NCBI GenBank assembly: GCA_014529385.2
Contig: CM043967.1
Location: 81,354,278 to 81,418,277 of the forward strand
Origin: Adiantum capillus-veneris
Taxonomy: Eukaryota > Streptophyta > Polypodiopsida > Polypodiales > Pteridaceae
DNA: 64,000 nucleotides
Direction of reading: 5' to 3'
Positions 1 to 10,946 of the stretch are shown in pieces. The stretch's first letter is position 1. Each line of letters starts with the position of its first letter. Below the pieces are notes generated by a model. The model made no database searches. It was given only the letters and a program-made list of their open reading frames with translations, and had not been told where the DNA came from. Both the position numbers and the translations under genes were made by a program.

Positions 1-299
1 GTTGCATTGTGTGGCACGTTATGCCCACAATGTTTTCATTCCAAAAACGAAACTTTCTTGCCTCTCTCTTTTTCCTCCACATATGACCACTTTTTTCCTC
101 ACACCATGCTTTCTTACTTCAACAAAATATGTCCTACAATCAATAGATACACTATGATTATAATTTTTCAACATAATAGTGCAATGAGAAAGATAAAAGG
201 TTAAAGATATGATTTGCTAAATTAAAATGATGAATGAATATTGTTAAGATAATATTTTAGGGAAGATCACCAATGGATATATCATTGTTGGCTACTAGG

Positions 300-740
300 T
301 GGTAAAGAGCGTTGGAGTCATATCTTCCACTATCTATGTCTCTTGGAGGTAGGAGCTCGATAACATCCATGTGACTCCCAAGTACTATTCATGAATAATA
401 TTCACTAGGAGGTAAGAGCTTTCGCTCGATCACAACCTAGTGAATTCTATAGGTAATCCACCATATTTGCTTAGAGGTAAGAGCATAAGCTCGATAACAA
501 CCAAGTGAATCCTACTTCATACCTTACACCTCACTTGGAAGTAAGAGAAGCATCTCATAACAACCAAGAGGCACTAAGTGGACCTATTCTATGCAACCAA
601 GTGAATCCTACTTCATACCTTAAACCTCACTTGGAAGTAAGAGAATCATCTCATAACAACCAAGAGGCACTAAGTGGACCTATTCTATGATGCACTCATA
701 ACAACCAAGAGGCACTAAGTCTACATCAACCTTGTTCTGT
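300..740. repeat. Degenerate repeats with a 96-bp tandem duplication
   Basis: The phrase 'ggtaagagc...ctcgataacaaccaagtgaat' recurs with variations from about 300. At 505-600 and 601-690 it becomes a clear 96-bp tandem duplication with only a few differences, and a partial third unit follows at about 696-720. The frame is open through the duplication because 96 is divisible by three, but the peptide is unlike anything I recognise. I regard this as repeat sequence, not a gene. Confidence 0.7.
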
Positions 741-1000
741 GATGAAGAAGGCTATAAAATTGTTCAAATCTAAATGGTAACTATTGTGCCATTAGACCAT
801 CAACAAGTTTCCTCTAATCATTATTATGATGTCAACAAATAAACTAAAGGATAAAATTGTGATAGTAGAGGAATCCAACTCAAAGAAAGAGCACATAAGA
901 GAAAAAACTATTGCTATGGGGAGGAGAGAAAAATTTCTTTGAATTTTCCAATCGGCATCAAAATGACAACAAAGATATAGGAAAAACAAGAAGAAAAATA
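725..1000 (+). pseudogene. Decayed retroelement fragment, homologous to 25100-25350
   Basis: This stretch aligns with 25100-25350. Shared phrases encode a peptide close to 'EEGYEIVP..VVTIV.LDNQQ.FS.HYYD'. At 25 kb the fragment lies just downstream of a protease-like motif, so it probably belongs to the gag-protease part of a Ty3-like element whose reverse transcriptase remains at 1411-2290. Both copies carry stops and frameshifts. Confidence 0.5.
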
Positions 1001-1410
1001 GACGAGAAATTAGTTTGTGCAAAAAAAGAGGGCAAGATGCAATTTTTGATGATGACTAATGCAAATGATTGTATCACAAAGACGAAAATATTTGTAGATA
1101 CCCCATCTAAAAAAAGAGAACACAAAATGACAAACTGAAACAAAATGAAAACCTCAAAAAGCCAACAAAGGTAAGGAAAAAAAACATCAATGACTAAAAT
1201 GGAACAAAAGTCCAAATATTTGAAACTGACAAGAACCTAGAAAGATGTTTGGACTGCTGAAATGGAATCCAACAAGGGGCTATCAATGTTCCATTGCACT
1301 ATAAGAAGTATACTTTGCAGGACCAAAGGATCATTGTAGAGTAGCGCATGAGACAACCTAGGCAATTTGAAAAATCCTATGAAGGGCCAAAAAATGCCAA
1401 GAAGGTTGAC

Positions 1411-2290
1411 CTAGTGGAAACTGAGAAAGAATCAAAACCGGATTACATAGCAGTTGACCTATCTCAAGAAGAAGAGAAAATACTCATCAGAAGCTTAAAG
1501 GAACACACGGATTTCTTTGCATAGTCTTATAAGATCTCAAGGGAGTGGATCTTGATATCTATCAGTATACAATACCCATGCAAGATGATGCTTAACCAAG
1601 CTGACAAAGACCCAATACTTATAATAATACTTTCCAAAAAAAGATGAAGCAATAGAAAAACTCAAGGAAGCAAAACTCATCTACAAAATTGAACACATTG
1701 TCCCCTATTGTGTTGGTACCAACAAAAAATGGCAAGTTGAGAGTGTGTGTGAATCTCAAGAATGCGAATGTTGTGACTGTCAAAGATAATTATCCTCTTC
1801 TTATCATTGACCATGTCTTAGAGAGAGTGGCTAGAAAAGTTCTTAGATGGATTGTTGGGTTGTAATCAATTACTCCTTGATCTCAAGGACCATCACAAAA
1901 CGGATTTTGCCACAGAATGGGGAGTATTTTCATACAAAGTCATGCCTTTTGGGCTGACAATTTTTCTCCCAGAACATTCCGTAGGCAGATGGGCCATACT
2001 TTCAAGGAATACCTATGAAACTTCTTAGAAGCTTATATAGATGACTTGTGCGTGCATTCATCAAAACAAGAAGACCATTTTGAGCACCTTAAGAGTGTCT
2101 TTAAGAAAGGCTATCTATATAGGACTTGTCTAAATCTTAATAATTTGTATTCATTTTTAAACAAGACAAAATTCTTGGACATATTGTTTACAAAAGTGGA
2201 ATTACTTTGGATATGGAGAAACTAGCGATACTTGCTGAAATGCCTAAACTAGCTAATGTCAGGGAAGTTCAAATATGCATGGGACATTAT
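1411..2290 (+). pseudogene. Ty3/gypsy reverse transcriptase remnant
   Basis: Translating in shifting frames gives the ordered signatures of a Ty3/gypsy reverse transcriptase. They are a 'NGKLRVCVNLKNANVVTVKDNYPL' -type block at about 1718-1800 (cited here only as a motif), 'HKTDFATEWGVFSYKVMPFG' at about 1890-1950, the catalytic 'YIDDL' at 2034-2048, and a 'GHIV' block near 2178 followed by a 'GYYRRF'-like remnant near 2290. An upstream acidic segment ending 'LKEHTDFFA' followed by a stop at about 1520 matches the usual protease-RT linker. Several stops and frameshifts make it non-functional. No integrase or RNase H is recognisable downstream, where an unrelated repeat takes over. Confidence 0.85.
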
Positions 2291-2519
2291 GAATATTATT
2301 AAAGATTGTTTTGTTGTTGGCATGCTTTGAGCAAGAGACAAGTCGTGTCTCCTTTGCGGGTGAGATCCACCATGCTCACGAGGTAGAGCATTTAGATTTG
2401 TCGGATGTGCCAGCAACTCTGTAGAGCCATCGATAGAGCGGTAATGCTCTAGTGAGACACAACAGGTCTTGTCAAAGTCTATGTAGGTAGAGATAGAACT
2501 GGGTCTACTCCCTAGAGAC

Positions 2520-2960
2520 ACATGCAAAGATAACAAACATGGAGCTCTTTGATGTGCTCATGCTAGAGGCTGAGGAGTTGATGCTAGGACTCAGGGTTTT
2601 GCCTATGGGTGAAAGGAACATAGCCATACCAGTGTCGGCATTGACACATACATACATGATGGGTAGTCCTAATGATACAATACATGCAGATAGTTCAATG
2701 TGAACAAATTTTATCAGCATTCAAGCATCTCATGTACGACCTACTAGGGTCACGGCCTGACCTAGCAGCTACAGTGCCAGCATTTGCAACAAGGATTGTT
2801 AGTCATACGGTGACTGACACTAGCATGATGCATAGTGGAGTTTTGTAGACCATACAGAGTAGTATGCGAGATTTACATGCAAGATCTAGCATGGATATGC
2901 ATGCTCGTCTATCACTAGAGCCGATACAGGTACATGTAGATCAACTCAGCAAGCCAGTGA
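2520..2960 (+). repeat. Unclassified repeat family, copy A (coding-like remnant)
   Basis: The plus frame near 2525 reads 'MELFDVLMLEAEELMLGLR', and further on it reads 'DTSMMHSGV'. The same two blocks, in the same order, appear on the minus strand at 40800-40558 ('MEFFDMLMLKVDMLMLGY') and 28977-28660 ('DTSMMHHGV'), where element E2 separates them. This is therefore a dispersed family with coding ancestry. I do not recognise the protein. Stops interrupt it here. Confidence 0.55.
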
Positions 2961-3058
2961 ACATAGATTGAGAGAGTCTCTCACCTATTTTCTTGTACAT
3001 ACTAGTAGTTTTGATAGTAGGACCCACTTATTGGCACGTTCTCTTTTAAGTAGGAGAT

Positions 3059-3345
3059 TGTTGGGGTAAGGGCCTCTGTGCCTTGCCCAGCCGCCCAGGC
3101 TATGGGCGTCCGCCCATTGACCACCTTATTCTTTTGTACATATACAAAGAATAAGGGGAAGCTCCATTCGCACACCTTGCACTCTTTCTCCTTCTTCCCC
3201 TTCTTACACGCACACCGCACCGCATGCATTTTGCACTGCGGCTTTCTTCACTATCTTTGTTGAGCAGTTGAATTTCTTTTGGTCATTTTGTAGTGGTCAA
3301 GATCCAAGAGTGGAGAGGGGGGGGGGGGGAGAGGGGGGGAGGGGG
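3059..3345 (+). mobile_element. Possible 3' LTR start of a copia-like element, with purine-rich tract
   Basis: The junction 'aagtaggagat|TGTTGGGG' at 3049-3066 has the layout of a Ty1/copia polypurine tract followed by the LTR 5' end. The following 250 bp contain a TATA-like 'gtacatatacaaa' near 3135 and end in a G-rich tract. No matching 5' LTR is in the window, so the assignment rests on the junction alone and the 3' boundary is a guess. Confidence 0.35.
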
Positions 3346-3347
3346 GT
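3313..3347 (+). repeat. G-rich tract
   Basis: Runs of guanine broken by single adenines on the plus strand. It has the potential to form G-quadruplexes and is liable to assembly error. Confidence 0.8.
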
Positions 3348-3399
3348 GTCACTACAACAAATAATGCGTATCATGTGGGTTCAACATTGGGGATTATTT

Positions 3400-5276
3400 T
3401 ATTTTTTACTTTTTCACATTTTACACACAGGAGGGTGTTGAAAAAATGTCCTTGAAAAATAAATTACAGATTGAATAAGAAAAGCGTCCCTTTTATTGGT
3501 GAGAAATTTATAGATAAGGGGTTTTATAAATAGTGATTGAATGTAGCTGATATATAGATTTTACATATAGTGACCGTGCCCTCTCCCCCGAGTCAAGATC
3601 ATATCCCACTTTGGCATCTTGGATGCGGTTTTCTATGGTTGAGATTTTTCTCATTTTGCAGGGAAGGCTATGTCCATTTTTCCATAGATTCTTGCCATAT
3701 GCTGTATGTATATATAGTCTTGTTCTATGATGGTATAGTGGTCAATTTACTCCCACTTTGATAGTGAGCGAGTATTTACTCTCACTTTGATAAATTTTTT
3801 TGTCAACTTGGACATGGATTTAGTGTTCCTTTATCCACTCTCGAAGGAGTGATATTTACGGTATGCTTGTTATGCCTACATGTAGATCTATGGTATGCAC
3901 TAAGTTTGTGATTAATAAACATTTTGATCGTGAGTCTACTACATACAATTTACAGGTAGTCACTAATTACAGGTTCAACATGCTTAAAAGTGTAGATTTA
4001 TGCAGTTGTTGATTTTGCTGGCTAAATTGTTTTGTAGCATTTGGGAGCACAACCATAAAAATAAATATTGATCCAAGAGCCACACCAAATCCACAATAAA
4101 TATCACAACCATAATCCATGAGGGATATCAACCCCATTTCGATCATGTTTAACCATGCATAACTGATATACTATGACCGCACCTCACACCCCTTGGCACT
4201 TGCATGTAGAGCTAGTTCTAACCTAGATGGGTAGAAAGCAATATGCACATGCACAGGAGACATCCACATTCATCCATGAGGTCCCATACATCAATAATAT
4301 TATCACATCAACCCGATCATGATGCAACATAGTCCCATCACTTTGATCAAGCATATGCCATAACTTCACATATATGCAAAAAACAACTTTTTTCTATTTT
4401 TGAATGTGTGCATGACATGCAACAAATAGTATTTGACCTCAAGCTAGTGCATCAAGCTCAGACCCATGACATAGAGTAATACCTAATTACATCACTTCCC
4501 ACATATGCGACTTGTGCAAAAAATTGTGACACAAAAGGAAAACCACTTTATCCATAATGGCCATAGGATTCAAGTTGACTAACCATATACCCACATATAA
4601 ATTTATGGACATAAAAAAAATGAAATTACTTGACAAAAAAAAACCCTAAAACATATATAAACCACTCATCAAACTCACGACTCCATATGGCACTTCTCCT
4701 TGGTAGCACCCCTACTTTATCCATAATTACCTATACAATTTGGGTTGACTAACCATGTACCCACATATAAGTTTATGGACATAAAACAATTGAAATTAAC
4801 TCACCAAAACAAAACATAAAACATATATAAACCACTCACAACTCCATATGGTACTTCCCCGTGGTAGTATCCCTACACGTATGGGTAGCCCCGTACAAGA
4901 GCGATTAAGAAGTCACACTCACAAAGTGATATCCATAACCTAAACACATTTATCAGTAAATTTAATCAGGGCTTGGATTTTTCTAAATGGGTTTCTTCAT
5001 CTAATGAATCTATATAGTAGTTTTCCAAGGAGCCCGTAGTCCAAAATATTGACTAGAGTATAATAGACAACAAGTTGTATTTTGACCATAACTCTTTATT
5101 CATGAGGTACTTTCAAATGACACACATAGAGAGAAAATGTTCTAAATGATATTTTTAATATCTGGTTCAAAGAGTTTGACCTAATGCATATTGATTTAGG
5201 AAATACGACCAAAATAGTGTCCCTATCATCTACGTGACGTGAAACAAAAACACGCACGTGATCATAAATACACCGT
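3400..5276. other. AT-rich stretch with no supported gene
   Basis: No coding signature was found on either strand. The only internal structure I could see is the tandem duplication at 4545-4880. A CACTA-like word, 'CACTACAACA', begins at 3350 and might be a transposon end, but no partner end was found. Confidence 0.6.
4545..4880. repeat. Diverged tandem duplication, about 169-bp period
   Basis: The unit beginning 'actttatccataat' at 4545 recurs at 4714. Both units contain 'gttgactaaccat.tacccacatataa.tttatggacataaa' and end with 'actccatatgg.acttc'. The two copies differ by scattered substitutions and small gaps, so the duplication is old. Confidence 0.75.
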
Positions 5277-6414
5277 TGTGAGCGGGATGGAAGCACACAG
5301 AACGCCTCTATAACAACCCAAAACACACTCTTCGGAAGATACACACACAAACTATGGGGCACTACTCGTCTAAAACAACACACCTGGCCGAGAGAGGGAA
5401 CACACCGATGGAGTGAGAGGAGAGAGACTATCCGCTTACCCACTCCACACAGAGACACACACACACACCCAAAAACCTCAGCCCAAAAGAGGAGAATTTT
5501 TTATGTTTAGATACAAATGAGCTTGGGCCAACACCAATGGGGAAAATAGTTTACACAGTTTTCAAGAAATACACCAGATACAACCACAAAGTTAAGCAGA
5601 GGCTTCACTCGTAGGAGAAACTTACACAACCAAAACAACAGAAAAAACAGTGAGGAATTTGGGAAAATAGACAGCGCCATCGCATCTGCAATGGCCCAAA
5701 ACCCCAGTCTACAATGTCAAAGTGCTCAAATACGACCTCGGATGAGCAGTTTACGGCCAAAACAGGCTCCAAAAACCCCAAAAACACAGTTGCGGTTGTT
5801 TCTCCTCTCTTCTCCACTCTTTTTCTGGTCTTCTCTCTCCTTTTTCAGTTCCCAAACTTAGATTTATTACTTGGGCACCCTTGGCCTTTTAGATGACCTC
5901 AAACGGACCCCGAACATGCAAAAATTGACCTCGTAGTGCATAGTTGTCACCTTGCTGCATCCATGCGCACACCTGACACTCAAATTTTTCCAATAATGCA
6001 TCCTGTCACCACGTGAAGTGGCCCCAAAATATGGTCCTCATGATGACCTTTCTGCATAATTATCACAAGAAAACATCCACGTTGTGTCCGTACTCATCCA
6101 CGTGCAAATATTGACCCCGTTCAACCTCCTGACGCCACTAGATGCCATCTGACGCACCTGCTTACCTCATGTCGTCAGCCCGCGGATAGCTTCCTCGAGA
6201 AGTTTTACGCGCTACCAAATCCTCCTTATTGTAGAAAAAACACATTGGTACTGGTGATAGTGAAAATCGATACACTATGTACATGTTGTCCTACCTGTAC
6301 ACATGTGGGCCCCACGTAACCACCTGGCTCTGGAAAATGGGCAAAACTTTATTCGATGCACCATGCATGTGTATGTACATATGCGCAATCCCTTGCTCCA
6401 AAAAACTCCTGACA
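5277..6414 (-). repeat. E1 left LTR (3' LTR of the minus-strand element)
   Basis: It is aligned base for base with 9812-10942 with only scattered differences; short open frames inside it are duplicated in the other LTR and are not genes. It is preceded by 'accgt'. Confidence 0.9.
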
Positions 6415-6468
6415 TAATTTGCCCATCCCCTAGCCTGCTAGAGCATTCATGCTCAACAGCAATCAACA

Positions 6469-8769
6469 CTAGTAGATACTCATTCCACCAGGATCCCACA
6501 CAAAAACACTTGGCATTCCTTGCATCAAAAGCTTAATCAAGGTTCCACCTGGTTCCCAAGGAAAACGTGTAGAGATGCCATATATCAACTTTTCATCACG
6601 AAAATCACCCATTACTTTGGTATAGACCTGCATGTGCAAATATATCTCCTTCTCCATAGCTGAGAGGGATCCACTGGTCATTTGTGTCATCAATTCTTGT
6701 TTCTTCGACAATTCACCCTTGATTTGCATCAGCCCTTCAATCACTTCATAAGGCCCTTCACTTTCATCTTCAAACTCATTTGTAAATGCAAATAAACCAG
6801 ACTCCTGGATTTCTCTGTCCATCAAAAGAAATGCAACATCAGCATCCTCATCACTGTTGGTAGTACTATCATTGTCCTCGGCAGACACTGTGGAATAGTC
6901 TTCATCCTTAGACTCATCTTCATCTTCATAAAGTTCCTCCAATCGTTTCCTCGTGTCCATATTATATAGCTTCTTAGCACCTGCCTTTCCATAGAGGATA
7001 ATCGTACCATGTCCCCAATCTTGAACAGCTCCTACTGCACGTAACCATGGTCTGCCCAGTATAATAGGATATGCTCCCAACCCCGTTGGCATCACATGAA
7101 AATCAACCACTGCCTTTGCATCATATGATTCCACTTCTAAGCTCTTTACAGCACCCAAACATTTTACTTTCTGATGGTTTGCCAATCTAATCCGGAAGCC
7201 TGACACCCCACTCACTGTAAGACCCATCTTCTCAACGCATGAGTGTGTTATGACACATATTTGGGCTCCACCATCCACATAACCTTGTCCAAAATTTTTT
7301 CTTTTATGCCACACATCTACTATTGGACAAATGTTTGGTAGCTCATCCATCGCCAACACCTTCACTGAACCTCTCTCTGTCTCTTTCTCCATTGGGTTAA
7401 CCATCCTCTTCCACTGTCGCTTTAGCTTAGGCACCATCTCTATAAGCTGCCCAAAAGTAACATCTGCCTTCTTGCTTGTCAGATCCTCCTTCAAGTCATA
7501 GATTAATTGCTTATACCCTAGTGAAAAATCTGAAACATGAAACTTGCGACGAGCCCTTCTTTTCCTCTTGGCCTTGACATCTTCGCCTTCATGGCTCTTC
7601 CCCTTCTTCTTACTAGGACCTGGGGTACTTCTTCCTTCCTTTTCCTCTGTGGTCCTCTTCCCAATAGGCATCACTAATGTATCCTCTAGATTTGATGCCT
7701 TCTCCAAGGTAACCACACTTAACACTTTTGTCTTTCCCTTTTCCTCCTGGGTTAATCCACTGGTTCCTTCATCTCCCTTAATTTCGATGCCATAATCATT
7801 TGACCGAGTTAGCACATATCTTGGCAATGGATACATGTCTCCCCCCATCCTTGGTGGCTTATCACATTGCGGGCTGATGTGACCCAACTCTCCACAATTA
7901 TAACATGTGGGCATCTGCCTCAAGAACCTACCATTACTTTGTCCAACACCATTCCTAGGTCTTTCTTCACCTCTTGGCTGATTTTCCAACCTCCCTCGAC
8001 CTCGATTATTTCCCACTTGACCTAGCATGTTTAGGCTGAGATTCTTCATCAAATCTACCACTTGCCTCATGTCTTGCCTTAGCCCATCATCTTGCACTGC
8101 TGTAGTGACCACTGTTGGCATAACCTGAGGAGTAACAAAAACCACTGGTTCATGACAAACCCCTGGCATGCGACCTTGTAAAGAGTCCATAGGCTGAAAT
8201 TCAGACCTCATGGGCAAAGACTCCACCCCTAACTGACTCATTTTCCTCAGCTTCCACTCTTTGTTCCTTGCTACCTCTAGTGCATCTTCATATGTCCTAG
8301 GCTTCTTTAGCTCCACTCTCCAACGTATATTTTCCCAAAGACCAGCCAAGAACCTATCCTTCTTCATCATGTCAAGTGGAGGTACCTGTGGTGCTAAGGC
8401 CTTGCACATCCGCTCCCATGCCAATGAAAACTTTCGTATGTACGCATCTACCAGCTCACCTTCCTTTTGCACTAAATCTTGTACTTCTTGCCACACTTTG
8501 TCAGGATCTTCTATCGTCACAAACTCCACTTCCAACCCATGCTGTAGATTGTCCCAACTCAACCTTACGGGTGGATCAGCCCCATGCAACTCCTCTTCAA
8601 ATTCTTTGGACCAAACTCGTGCATCACTCTTCAAACAGATTTGGAGAAGACGTAACATTTGCGCCGGGTCATGAATCTGGTTGCTAATGCAGGCAACCTC
8701 CATCTTTTCCAAAAAGTCTTCCACATCTTCATCACTTATTCCATGAAACTCCGGATAAGAGAAAGCCAT
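6469..8769 (-). CDS. E1 Gag-protease polyprotein
   Basis: An uninterrupted minus-strand frame of about 766 residues. I chose the methionine at 8769 ('MAFSYPEFHG') because related gags begin this way; an upstream methionine at 8826 would add 19 residues. The order is: a Ty3-type capsid region (about residues 1-190, with 'RFLAGL' and 'TYEDALEVARNKE'), a CCHC zinc knuckle 'CYNCGELGHISPQC' (about residue 290, plus positions near 7865-7906), a basic linker, then a retropepsin-like domain with 'VDGGAQICVI' (near 7270, DGG in place of D-S/T-G) and 'IILGRPWLRA' (near 7050). An acidic tail follows and ends at TAG 6469 just after 'SVFVWDPGGMSIY', about where a Ty3 polyprotein would enter reverse transcriptase. 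Gag should form particles and protease should process it; polymerase would have to come from another element. Confidence 0.85.
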   Translation of the reverse strand: MAFSYPEFHGISDEDVEDFLEKMEVACISNQIHDPAQMLRLLQICLKSDARVWSKEFEEELHGADPPVRLSWDNLQHGLEVEFVTIEDPDKVWQEVQDLVQKEGELVDAYIRKFSLAWERMCKALAPQVPPLDMMKKDRFLAGLWENIRWRVELKKPRTYEDALEVARNKEWKLRKMSQLGVESLPMRSEFQPMDSLQGRMPGVCHEPVVFVTPQVMPTVVTTAVQDDGLRQDMRQVVDLMKNLSLNMLGQVGNNRGRGRLENQPRGEERPRNGVGQSNGRFLRQMPTCYNCGELGHISPQCDKPPRMGGDMYPLPRYVLTRSNDYGIEIKGDEGTSGLTQEEKGKTKVLSVVTLEKASNLEDTLVMPIGKRTTEEKEGRSTPGPSKKKGKSHEGEDVKAKRKRRARRKFHVSDFSLGYKQLIYDLKEDLTSKKADVTFGQLIEMVPKLKRQWKRMVNPMEKETERGSVKVLAMDELPNICPIVDVWHKRKNFGQGYVDGGAQICVITHSCVEKMGLTVSGVSGFRIRLANHQKVKCLGAVKSLEVESYDAKAVVDFHVMPTGLGAYPIILGRPWLRAVGAVQDWGHGTIILYGKAGAKKLYNMDTRKRLEELYEDEDESKDEDYSTVSAEDNDSTTNSDEDADVAFLLMDREIQESGLFAFTNEFEDESEGPYEVIEGLMQIKGELSKKQELMTQMTSGSLSAMEKEIYLHMQVYTKVMGDFRDEKLIYGISTRFPWEPGGTLIKLLMQGMPSVFVWDPGGMSIY

Positions 8770-8826
8770 GGCTACCCAAATTACTATGCTTTGAGAACCC
8801 CTTCGAACACACGTGCAAGAACCCAA

Positions 8827-9785
8827 AACTTTTGACAGACCTAATTCCCAGAAAATTCAATGGATCTCAACTTCAGATAAGAACAAACACATGCACATCA
8901 AATGAGTTTTCGTAGTTGATAATTGGAATTACAACAGGTAAAGGACATTCCAGTATCTCCCTTAATCTTCTTGGCCTGAACATAAAAACTATGCGCTGCT
9001 GGAAAAAAAATCTTCCTGGACACATGAACATTTATCTGGATTCTTTGAGTTAAATGAAAAGGAGTGAATTGAGGTCCATTTTGATCATCCATTAAAGCCA
9101 ACCATGAAGCTCCCAAGAAAGCACACCTGTCTTATCCTCTGATTTTGCCAAAATTTCAGCAGCATAACAGCAGAAATGGCTCAAAAGACCAAAAAACCAG
9201 CCATCACAATTTGGAAAAATTTTGGTAGAGTTTCCCCAGAAGTAGAGCAGTAAGAACCCAAAATATAGACTGTATATGTGTGCATAAACTGTCAACAATA
9301 GAACCCGAGCATCAAATAGGACTCACTAGTACATAGCCTATGGCGAGGTCACGAAAAGGGTGCTCCAGCTACCTATATCACCGAAAGGATCTCCACATTT
9401 GAGAATCCCCCAGCTCAATAAAACCTCACGCTATCGACCCTCACACGAAGGCTTATGCAAATCTCGTATAGTCAAGTCTCAGAAATGACTATCTTCCAGA
9501 CCAAGTCTCAAAAATGGCTGGGACTGCCAAATAAAACCAAGTATGGCTCCAAAAATGCGTACAATGGCAATTTCCACAAGTAACGTACAATCCAGCAGAC
9601 AATGCGCTCAAACAGGCGCCAAGTGATGCATACCCACAACAACTGCAAGTGACATCACTGCTAGTATATCACTGTACTCCAGCTACCTGTACCTGTACCT
9701 GTCCCTGTAACCTGTAATCTGCAACTTGCAACCTGTAAGCCCGAATCTCGAAGCTTGAAGCTCGAAGCAGAAGGTACTCGAAGAA
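8827..9785 (-). other. E1 5' leader between primer-binding site and gag
   Basis: About 0.95 kb of untranslated leader on the minus strand. No convincing coding frame is present. At 9661-9760 it contains short repeats of 'acctgta' and 'gcttgaagctcgaagc' type. In retrotransposons this region usually carries the packaging signal; that is inference here. Confidence 0.55.
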
Positions 9786-9805
9786 GATCCTCCGTGGGGG
9801 CGCCA
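9786..9805 (-). promoter_or_regulatory. E1 primer-binding site, tRNA-Thr-like acceptor end
   Basis: The plus strand reads 'gatcctccgtgggggcgcca', which looks like the T-loop/acceptor end of a tRNA ending in CCA, so the minus strand would pair with that tRNA. Partial similarity to the longer tRNA match in E4 extends back to about 9762 ('gaaggt'). The LTR begins six bases downstream at 9812. Confidence 0.75.
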
Positions 9806-9811
9806 AACGAA

Positions 9812-10942
9812 TGTGAGCGGGATGGAAACACACAGAACGCCTCTATAACGACCCGACACAGACTCTTGGGAAGATACACACACAAACTATGGGGCACCAC
9901 TCGGTTGACACAACACACCTGGCCGAGACAGGGAACACACCGATGGAGCGAGAGGAGAGAGACTATCCACTTACCTACTCCACACAGAGACACACACACA
10001 CACACACCCAAAAAACTCATCCCAAAAGAAGATTTTAGATACAAATGATCTTGGGACAGCACCAATGGGGTAAATAGTTTACACAGTTTTCAAGAAATAC
10101 ACTAGATACAACCACAAAGTTAAGTAGAGTCTTCACTCATAGGAGAAACTTACACAGCCAAAATAGCAGAAAAAACAGTGAGGAATTTGGGAAAATAGAC
10201 AGCGCCATCGCATCTGCAATGGCCCAAAACCCCAGTCTACAATGTCAAAGTGCTCAAATACGACCTCGGATGAGCAGTTTACGGCCAAAACAGGCTCCAA
10301 AAACCCCAAAAACACAGTTGCGGTTGTTTCTCCTCTCTTCTCCACTCTTTTTCTGGTCTTCTCTCTCCTTTTTCAGTTCCCAAACTTAGATTTATTACTT
10401 GGGCACCCTTGGCCTTTTAGATGACCTCAAACGGACCCCGAACATGCAAAAATTGACCTCGTAGTGCATAGTTGTCACCCTGCTGCATCCATGCGCACAC
10501 CTGGCACTCATATTTTTCCAATAATGCATCCTGCCACCACGTGAAGTGGCCCCAAAATATGTTCCTCATGATGAACTTTCTGCATAATTATCAAAAGAAA
10601 ACATCCACGTTGTGTCCGTACTCGTCCACGTGCAAATATTGACCCCGCTCGACCTCCTGACGCCACTAAATGCCATCTGACGCACTTGCTTACCTCATGT
10701 CGTAGGCCCGCGAATAGCTTCCTTGAGAAGTTTTACGCGCTACCAAATCCTCCTTATTGTAGAAAGAACACATTGGTACTGGTGATAGTGAAAATCGATG
10801 CACTATGTACATGCTGTCCTACCTGTACACATGTGGGCCCCACGTAACCACCTGGCTCTGGAAAATGGACAAACCTTTATTCGATGCACCATGCATGTGC
10901 ATGTACATATGCTCAATCCCTTGCTCCAAAAAACTCATGACA
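9812..10942 (-). repeat. E1 right LTR (5' LTR of the minus-strand element)
   Basis: Partner of 5277-6414. It begins TGTGAGCGGG next to the primer-binding site and ends TGACA followed by 'ccgt'. The minus-strand promoter should lie inside it, but I could not place a TATA box with confidence. Confidence 0.9.
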
Positions 10943-10946
10943 CCGT

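Larger units (their letters stand above)
5277..10942 (-). mobile_element. E1: complete gag-protease LTR retrotransposon without reverse transcriptase
   Basis: Two long direct repeats (5277-6414 and 9812-10942) bracket one large minus-strand reading frame. Both LTRs begin TGTGAGCGGG and end TGACA on the plus strand. The bases just outside are 'accgt' at 5272-5276 and 'ccgt' at 10943-10946, giving a 4-bp TSD, or 5 bp if the terminal A is shared. A primer-binding site lies at 9786-9805 beside the right LTR, and a purine-rich tract (minus strand, about 6418-6435) lies beside the left LTR. The interior is only 3.4 kb and has no reverse transcriptase, RNase H or integrase, so the element is non-autonomous. 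It resembles the published TR-GAG class. The LTRs are very similar, which suggests fairly recent insertion. Confidence 0.92.

Noticed and set aside
505-690. A CRISPR array or a repeat-containing protein
   Set aside because: Only two contiguous units with no spacers, in a eukaryotic context; no sign of coding.
5605-5896. Small frames duplicated exactly at 10133-10424
   Set aside because: Duplicated because both lie in E1 LTRs; no protein similarity and no codon-level conservation beyond LTR identity.
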